Source: Eudorina sp. 2006-703-Eu-15 (taxonomy: Eukaryota > Chlorophyta > Chlorophyceae > Chlamydomonadales > Volvocaceae). From it: a DNA stretch of 64,000 nucleotides. The notes under the pieces were generated by a model. That model did not search any database and was not told the origin of the DNA. It saw only the letters and a program-made list of their open reading frames with translations. Position 1 is the first letter of the stretch, and the number at the start of each line of letters is the position of its first letter. This document shows positions 58,401 to 64,000 of the stretch, piece after piece. Where the stretch lies: assembly GCA_003117195.1 (NCBI GenBank), contig BDSI01000180.1, positions 1 through 64,000 on the forward strand. The letters are read 5' to 3'. A program made the position numbers and the translations under genes.

Positions 58401-61004
58401 CGGAGCTGCCGACGGCGGCGCCGAGGACGTCCTGGAAGGCGATGCGCCCCGGCTGCTGGAAGGAGCTGCCCAGCCAGTAGACGGACCCCAGGCCCAGGCT
58501 CCACCGCCGCGCAAGACAGATGGAGGTGGGGGTGGAGCCCAGTTGGTCGTTGGAGTAGATGGGGAGGCTGCCGGCGCCGGGGCAGCGCATGTTGGTGAGG
58601 CCGCTGGCGGGCCGGGCCTGCACGTGCGTGTGTGCGCGTGTGTGCATGTGTGTAGGGGGGGTAAGGGGGGGAAAAGGGGGGGGAGGGGGGCGGGTGTTGA
58701 GGCGGCGGGAAGGGGGTGACGTCCTGACGTGCCGCAGCTTGGGGAACCTCCCCTATTCCCAGTTTCCTCCCTCCGTGCTGTCAGCCCCCTCTTCCCCCCC
58801 CCCCGCTCCCGTCCCGCATCAACTGCTGCAACGCCCTCCCCCCGAACTGCCCCCGCTGCTGCTGTCAGCCCGGCCGTGAGCTCATCCGCTGTTTCCCGCC
58901 GCCGCTGCCGCCGCCGCCGCCGCCGCTTGCCCGCGCTCCTCTTCCTCCCGTTCCTGCTCTTTCTTCCCCCGGCCAGCCCGTCTGTCGCACTCCTTCCGCT
59001 CCGCCGGGCCCCCACCCCCCAACTGCCCCCACCTCCCCCACGGGGGCCCAGGGGTCGTCGGGCGAGGATGGCGGCTGCACCTGGAGGAGGGGGGGGGGGA
59101 GGGGGGGAGGTCGAGTTCCCCCTCCTCCCCTTTCCCCTCCCCCTCCTCCCCTTTCCCCTCCCCCTCCCCTTTCCCCTGGATGAAGCTCCCACATGTCAAG
59201 CACACACAGCTCGTGCCACACCCCGGGTTGTGGGGCGGCCCCGATCTCGATCTCGATCTCCCTCACGGCCTCGATCTCGATCACTCCGGTGACCGTCATG
59301 ACACTGAGATCCGAAGTGCGATGCAGTACGTGACACCCACTGGGTGCACTTCTGAGGCCCGCGGCGCCCTACCCCCCCCCACCCCCACCACCCCACCACC
59401 CCTTCCACCACCACCACCACCATCACCACCATCCCCCCACCCCCCCAACCCCCCCCCACACACACACGCCGTACACACACCCCACACACCCCACACACCC
59501 ACACGCTCATCCTGAAACATTAAAAAAGCCACATCCCCATCCTCCACCTCCCCTCCGCCCCGCCCCGCCCCGCCCCTCGGGCTATGCCGTACCGTCGTAC
59601 ACTTACGTTGATGGGGCTCTTGATGGTCGCCAGCGGGTCCGACGGCGCGATCGCCTGACTGAGGCGAACCTTCTGGCCCTTTGCGATTTCGTACCCACGG
59701 CACCCCGACGGCCCGCGGTCCGCCAGTACGGCATCCAGCAGGTCGACGAAGCTGTTTGTCGTACTGTTGTTCGGGCCCCGCGTCGCGCCGTCGATGAGTA
59801 CGAGTGTCGCGCCGGACTGTACGAACTGCGACAGCTGCAGCGGTTTCCAGAGGTTGACCTGCGCGCGTTCCGCGTCGAGGTACGACTGCTTGCCGTTCGC
59901 GATGATCACGTAAGCGCTGTACGACATCATGAAGTACAGGATGGGCTGCCGGGGTGTGAGCGTGATGACGGCGGGCGATGTCCGAGACGAAATGATCGAC
60001 GCCACGACCGATACTCGGTTGTCACTCTCCACGACGTCGGTGTTCGAATAGATGAGCACCGAGGGAGCTGGGCGAAGGTCAAGAGGCGGGGGGGCGGGCG
60101 GGCGGGCGGGCGGGGCGGGGCGGGTTGGCGGGTTGGTGAGAAGTGGTAGTTACCGGGAATCGGGCAGGCAGGTACGCGGGAGAGGGTTTTCCTTTTGGGG
60201 TTCAAAAATCCCTAAACCCTCAGCCAAGAGATGGAAGGCGAATCTGGTGGGAGTGCGGGAGAGCGGGAGAAGGGGTTGCCTTCCGTGGCCTGGACTGACC
60301 GTGGCCTGGACTGACCGTGGCCTGGACTGACCGTCGCCTGGACTGACCGTGGCCTGGACTGACCGTGGCCTGACTGATGCCGTCCGCGAAGGATCCGTTT
60401 TTTCATGCAGTGGCCCACTCTCGCAGGGCTCACTCACAGGGCGGCAAGGCCGAGTACGGTAAAACGTGCGTCAGGCGCGCCACGTCAGCAAATTCGTTTT
60501 GGATCAATTGGGACTTTTGGGAGGTAGTGATGCGGAGATGTGAAAACGCTGTGGCTGAGGGAGCTCTGGAGTCTCGACCCCACCGGCCCCCCGACACACA
60601 CGAGAGGGAGGGAGGCGGGTCCCCGGGGAATTCTGGGATCTTGGAAAGGCAAGTATCGTGTGTACGGCATGGTCGGTTTGGGCGAGTGCCGTGGCCCCGT
60701 GTGTGCTTGTGTGTGTAAAGGGGGGGGGGGAGGTGAGAGACAGGTGCGGGTGGGGCCGGATGGGCGGGCGCGAGGTGAGAGAAAGGTAAGGGTGGGGCCG
60801 GATGGGCGGGGGGTGGGCGGCCTGATGAGGCTGGTGAGCCTGATGCGCCTGGACCCTGGAGGGGGGGTCCCACTTCCTCACTTCCCACCACGCCATAGGC
60901 CTGGGGGGATTCACGGATCCATCTGGACGACCCGCCCGCTCCGGAACCTCACAAAGCTATCTCCCCCTCTCATTTTGCCATCCAAGCATTGGCGCCATGA
61001 CGAG

Positions 61005-61040
<36 letters not shown>

Positions 61041-61431
61041 CGGCCAGATGAGAGGGTGGGGTGGCAGACAGGGGGCGGAACCATCCGTGTCCGGCGGAAA
61101 ATCGACAGACAATGGATTCTGCATTTCAAAAAGCACCCTTATAAATTGATACCATTGACTTGATGTGAAGGCCGGGGCCGGGGGTGAATGGGCGCTGGGT
61201 CTGTCCTTGTCCCGACGAAGTTACATATGATAATCGTTTCCCTGAATGGGTGACGCCGGCGAAGCCCCTTGACAAGAACTTTTCGGCAACTCCAATCTCA
61301 CCTGCTGCTGTTAAATTGAGGATTGCAGCGACCACGAGGACGAAAAGCAGCGCCTGGCTCCCACATTGCCGGGATCGACATGCGTTAGACCAACGTCCGC
61401 GACTTTTGCAGACGCCGCCCGGAGCTGTCAT
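55436..61431 (-). CDS. Secreted Ser-Pro-rich cell-wall glycoprotein
   Basis: Exon 1, complement(61302..61431), carries a signal peptide (SQALLFVLVVAAILNLTAAG). Exon 2 is complement(59607..60067) and encodes a non-repetitive domain beginning 'APSVLIYSNTDVVESDNRVS', with NNST as a possible N-glycan site. Exon 3 is complement(55436..58617): about 65 ordered residues ('LTNMRCPGAGSLPIYSNDQL'), then about 900 residues of SPPP/SPSP, then a tail with 'PEYDYYYMPPP' and 'DGDATPPFVQ' before TGA. Such (SP)n blocks form hydroxyproline-rich rods in volvocalean walls, and the YDYYY cluster could cross-link. The proline frame shifts four times, each at a G5 run on the plus strand (57944-57948, 56188-56192, 56068-56072, 56027-56031). 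Each shift is repaired by one extra base, and the total then closes at 1258 residues. It is not a recognisable pherophorin, as the globular domain lies on the N-terminal side only. Confidence 0.75.
57380..57865. repeat. Duplicated block of about 240 bp inside the proline-rich exon
   Basis: The stretch at about 57380-57620 is repeated almost unchanged at about 57625-57865, in tandem. Both encode the same SPPP-SPVPPSPPPP-SPLPP pattern. It shows that the rod grows by in-frame duplication, and it is also a place where an assembly could collapse. Confidence 0.75.
60283..60377. repeat. 16-bp tandem repeat, about six copies
   Basis: Units of CCGTGGCCTGGACTGA, one with CCGTCG and the last truncated, in the first intron of the wall-glycoprotein gene. 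Confidence 0.95.
61000..61041. repeat. GGCA microsatellite
   Basis: About nine to ten GGCA units in the same intron of the wall-glycoprotein gene. Confidence 0.95.
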
Positions 61432-64000
61432 ATCCGGTTGGTTTAATGATGCATTAACACGTGTGGGTTGGTGGTATTTCTTACAGAGGATTATGTTTGT
61501 GAAACGGCGAGGACGCCGATGTTGGTTGAACTAGGAGAGTGTATGCGCCGAGATGGTTGACGGCGCTGAAAGATTATAATTTATAATCATACACTGTATC
61601 CTTAACATCTGCAAGAGTATGAGCTTGGGCAGGTGCCGAGCCTGATGGTCTGCTTTGCGGTCGGCGCCCACCACCCCGAAGTCGGTTACATCGCCGTGCG
61701 GCGCGCCGTATCATACATGGTTACAAGATCGGAATCAGTACAATTGAAAACTTGACTTGAAATCACGTCACGATATCATGCAAGTGCATTCACATACCGT
61801 GAACCTGATTGGACTCTTATGTATGCGACGAGGCAGTTCACCTTGCAACGAAACACGGTAAAGCCAAGGAGAAGGAATTCGGCTGTGCCGTCCTGTGCCT
61901 GATCCAAATATAATTTTATTTGTCAAACCCAATGACCTTGCTTCAGCATCCTTCACCATTGGTTAGATTTCACGGCACCAGGAAATCCCTACAGAACCCT
62001 GAAACAGGATTGAACGTATCGTTTTTAAGCTGCGATGAAGTCTCCATCTTGACTTTCATCATGAACGGGAACTGCATGCAATTATTCACAGGTTCCCTGA
62101 CCTAAATGAGCCCAGCCGAACCCGAGACTATTGCAGCTGCCCAGAAGGACAACGACCCAATTATCGAAAAAGATTACGCAAACAACAATTACTACCGCGT
62201 ATGCCTGCTGCCTTATTTTTCATTGTGGGTCACGGACTGAATTGTTTGGTGAACCGGTCAACTGCCAAGAACGAACCAACGAACGGACGGCCCAAGGACC
62301 GTCTGTCCGATCATTTGGTAGCAGTTGGCAGTTCGTTGGACCTTAGCGCCCTCCGAAGAGTGATCCGAGCGAGCGCACAGCCGCTATCAGGCGCCGCCTG
62401 GGAATTGCTCGGGGCGGCTCCCTGCGGCTGCCGTCCGCGGCGGCAGCCATCCCGCGGCCCCCTGGCACAAGCTTCCTATCAAGGGCACTTCGGGGAGGGG
62501 TAGGGGAAGAGGGAGAGGGAGGGCGCCGTCGGGGATGGTCCGTGTCAGTCAGTTGGGTCCAGGGGGGGACGACAGTCACGCCGCCCGCCGCCCCGCCCTG
62601 CTATAAATGATGTGGGTGAGTGGACCCCGCTAGGGTCATCGGTGACAGCCAAAGCTTCCTCACCGTACACTGCATGAACGCCCCCCCTGCTGTTTCGGCC
62701 GTCGGCTCTTACCGTCGACTCCTGCCGTCGTCGACTCCTCGGAGCGAGGACCTTCGGTCATTATTATTAGGATGTTACAGCGGACCCCGCTAGGGTCATC
62801 GGTGACAGCCCCTTCGGTCAGCAGCGTGGCGTCAGTGAGCGGGAGAGATTTGTTGGGCCTTGGATGCCCACGTGCCAGTCAGTGTCAGGTGCCCAACTAA
62901 CGGCCAACTCAGGCCCAACTAACGGTCAACTAACTGCCGTCGTCAGGTCGTCACGAGTCAGGAGCGCAGGGGCAGTGGGGCCCTATGCTGTGGTACCCTG
63001 CGGGAGCGGCGGCACCCGCCGTGAACTGCCTCACCCCCCGGGCCCCGCGCGCTGTATATCTTGTCCTCCGTGCCACCGTAGTACGGTACGACAGATCGTG
63101 CGGAAACTGCGAGAGACACGTCCGGGGTAGGTTCGGGTGGGTGGGTGGCCGCACGCCTGCTCGTCTTGAGTTTGCTTGCCTCCCTGGGCATTTGGGGGCT
63201 GGGTGACATATGGGTGAGAGCTGAGAGGGCGCCTTGACCTGCCTACGATGTGTCGGGCCGCGGATGGATGCATTCAGAGGCGGGCGGTGGAAGGCTTCCT
63301 ACAGTGGACCGTCGCCCCGCCCCCCCCCGCCCCGCGCCGCCGACCCTCAGCTGCGCCCTCCCGACAGCCCTCCTCGTCCTCCTGCTCCGCCGGCTCGGGC
63401 TGCCGTGCCTCCACCGCCTCTATCTCTCGGTCACGTCTCAGTAGAAAAGAAGAGAGTGATGGAATATGCCGGCAGCTCCGTCTGACACCAGGAGAGTCCA
63501 AGACACGGCACGCGGCGCGCCCTGTTGCATCACAGCACACAGCAGAGCACAGCGCCCGCACGTTGCCACGGTGCCCCGACCCGCGGGTCGGTCGGCCGTT
63601 CGGCCCCCGGGGCCCTGAGAGGAGAGACGGCGCGCAAACCGCCCACAGCAGCAGCCGCCACAGCTGCCACAGTACAGCACAGCACAGCACAGCACAGCGC
63701 ATGTAGGTGCGAACAAACGAGGAGCCCCTTCCCCGTTGTTGGGTGAAATGTCACTCTTCTGCTCTTCTCCCCCCAGTGCAGGCAGTACAGAGGCAACAGT
63801 ACAAATGCAGAACGGTGCCGTACTTCCCGCGTGGCCGAGTCACCACCCCCCTCCCCCAAAACGTCAAAAGAGCGCGCGTGCCCCTGCCGCTTCGCCCTCT
63901 GTCGCCCTCTGTCGCCGTCTCTCTCAGACCCTCACAGCCGCCCCCATGCGCCATACCGCAAGCCTCCTTCCGACAGGCCCACATGATGGACAGACTGACG
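61432..64000. other. Upstream of the glycoprotein gene to the window edge
   Basis: 61432-62200 is AT-richer and should include the wall-glycoprotein promoter. After that come repeat fragments: two GGACCCCGCTAGGG copies, small AACTAACGG-type repeats at 62880-62937, and an ACAGC run at 63673-63698 like that at 6614. No gene is supported on either strand. Confidence 0.5.
62621..62810 (+). repeat. Two copies of the GGACCCCGC-TAGGGTCATCGGTGACAGCC motif
   Basis: At 62621-62650 and again at 62771-62810, the second preceded by TTATTATTAGGATGTTACAGC. The latter matches, reversed, 26926-26967 (AATAATAATT side included) with a two-base difference in the core. This links the two repeat-rich gaps 36 kb apart. 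Confidence 0.75.

Noticed and set aside
56548..58598. Plus-strand frames of 469 and 653 codons rich in Gly/Glu and Ala
   Set aside because: They are antisense shadows of the SPPP exon on the minus strand, which has a signal peptide exon, ordered N-terminal domain and splice sites.
55836..59192. Reading the 1118-codon minus-strand frame as the true protein
   Set aside because: Most of it is Arg- or Ala-rich antipattern. Only a short stretch near 56070-56190 is SPPP, and there it connects to the neighbouring frames through the G5 runs.
55436..61431. Calling the wall glycoprotein a pherophorin
   Set aside because: Pherophorins have two Cys-bearing globular domains around the proline rod. Here the ordered part lies before the rod only and lacks the pherophorin Cys pattern as I know it.
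1..64000. tRNA, rRNA or CRISPR
   Set aside because: No cloverleaf with conserved arms, rRNA core sequence, or regularly spaced repeats with unique spacers was seen. The tandem arrays have no spacers.

Overview
The window looks like nuclear DNA of a green alga, probably a chlorophyte of the Chlamydomonadales. It is very GC-rich. Its genes are broken by many short exons with GT/AG introns, and TG/AC, CAG and GGC repeats are common. Candidate poly(A) signals are TGTAA. Gene content fits: a GPR1/FUN34/YaaH acetate transporter, an Aurora-like kinase with the volvocine-type kinase core, a thylakoid-lumen DUF1499 protein, a plastid-targeted Hsp33 and a serine-proline-rich wall glycoprotein. I see no rRNA, tRNA, CRISPR array or prokaryotic operon. 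All gene models are hand-spliced from the sequence; internal exon phases close in every model given a join.

Left part (1-16.7 kb), all minus strand: an incomplete gene for a membrane protein with a Cys-rich ectodomain (350-4075, continuing off the left edge), a complete seven-exon acetate transporter (8194-10290), and an unidentified multi-exon gene (14328-16165 and probably upstream). The first gene's long intron holds a 30-copy 13-bp minisatellite and a perfect 46-bp palindrome.

Middle (16.7-39.1 kb): a ten-exon Aurora-like kinase (16745-23764, minus); a repeat-rich 4.8 kb gap with nested inverted repeats; a divergent pair made of a 167-residue GLTSCR1-domain protein (minus) and an intronless Ras/Rab-like GTPase (plus) separated by 588 bp; then a ten-exon plastid Hsp33 (32890-39107, minus), which converges on the GTPase.

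Right part (39-64 kb): a RING-CH finger protein with a PB1-like domain and a very long homopolymeric tail (42487-46934, plus); a six-exon DUF1499 lumen protein (49411-52466, minus); and a secreted Ser-Pro-rich glycoprotein (55436-61431, minus). The glycoprotein's proline frame is kept only if four G5/C5 runs are each one base short. The last 2.5 kb again holds dispersed repeats.

The genes do not form one pathway. Common themes are plastid targeting (Hsp33, DUF1499), signalling or regulation (kinase, GTPase, RING-CH, GLTSCR1) and cell-surface proteins (ectodomain protein, wall glycoprotein, acetate transporter).
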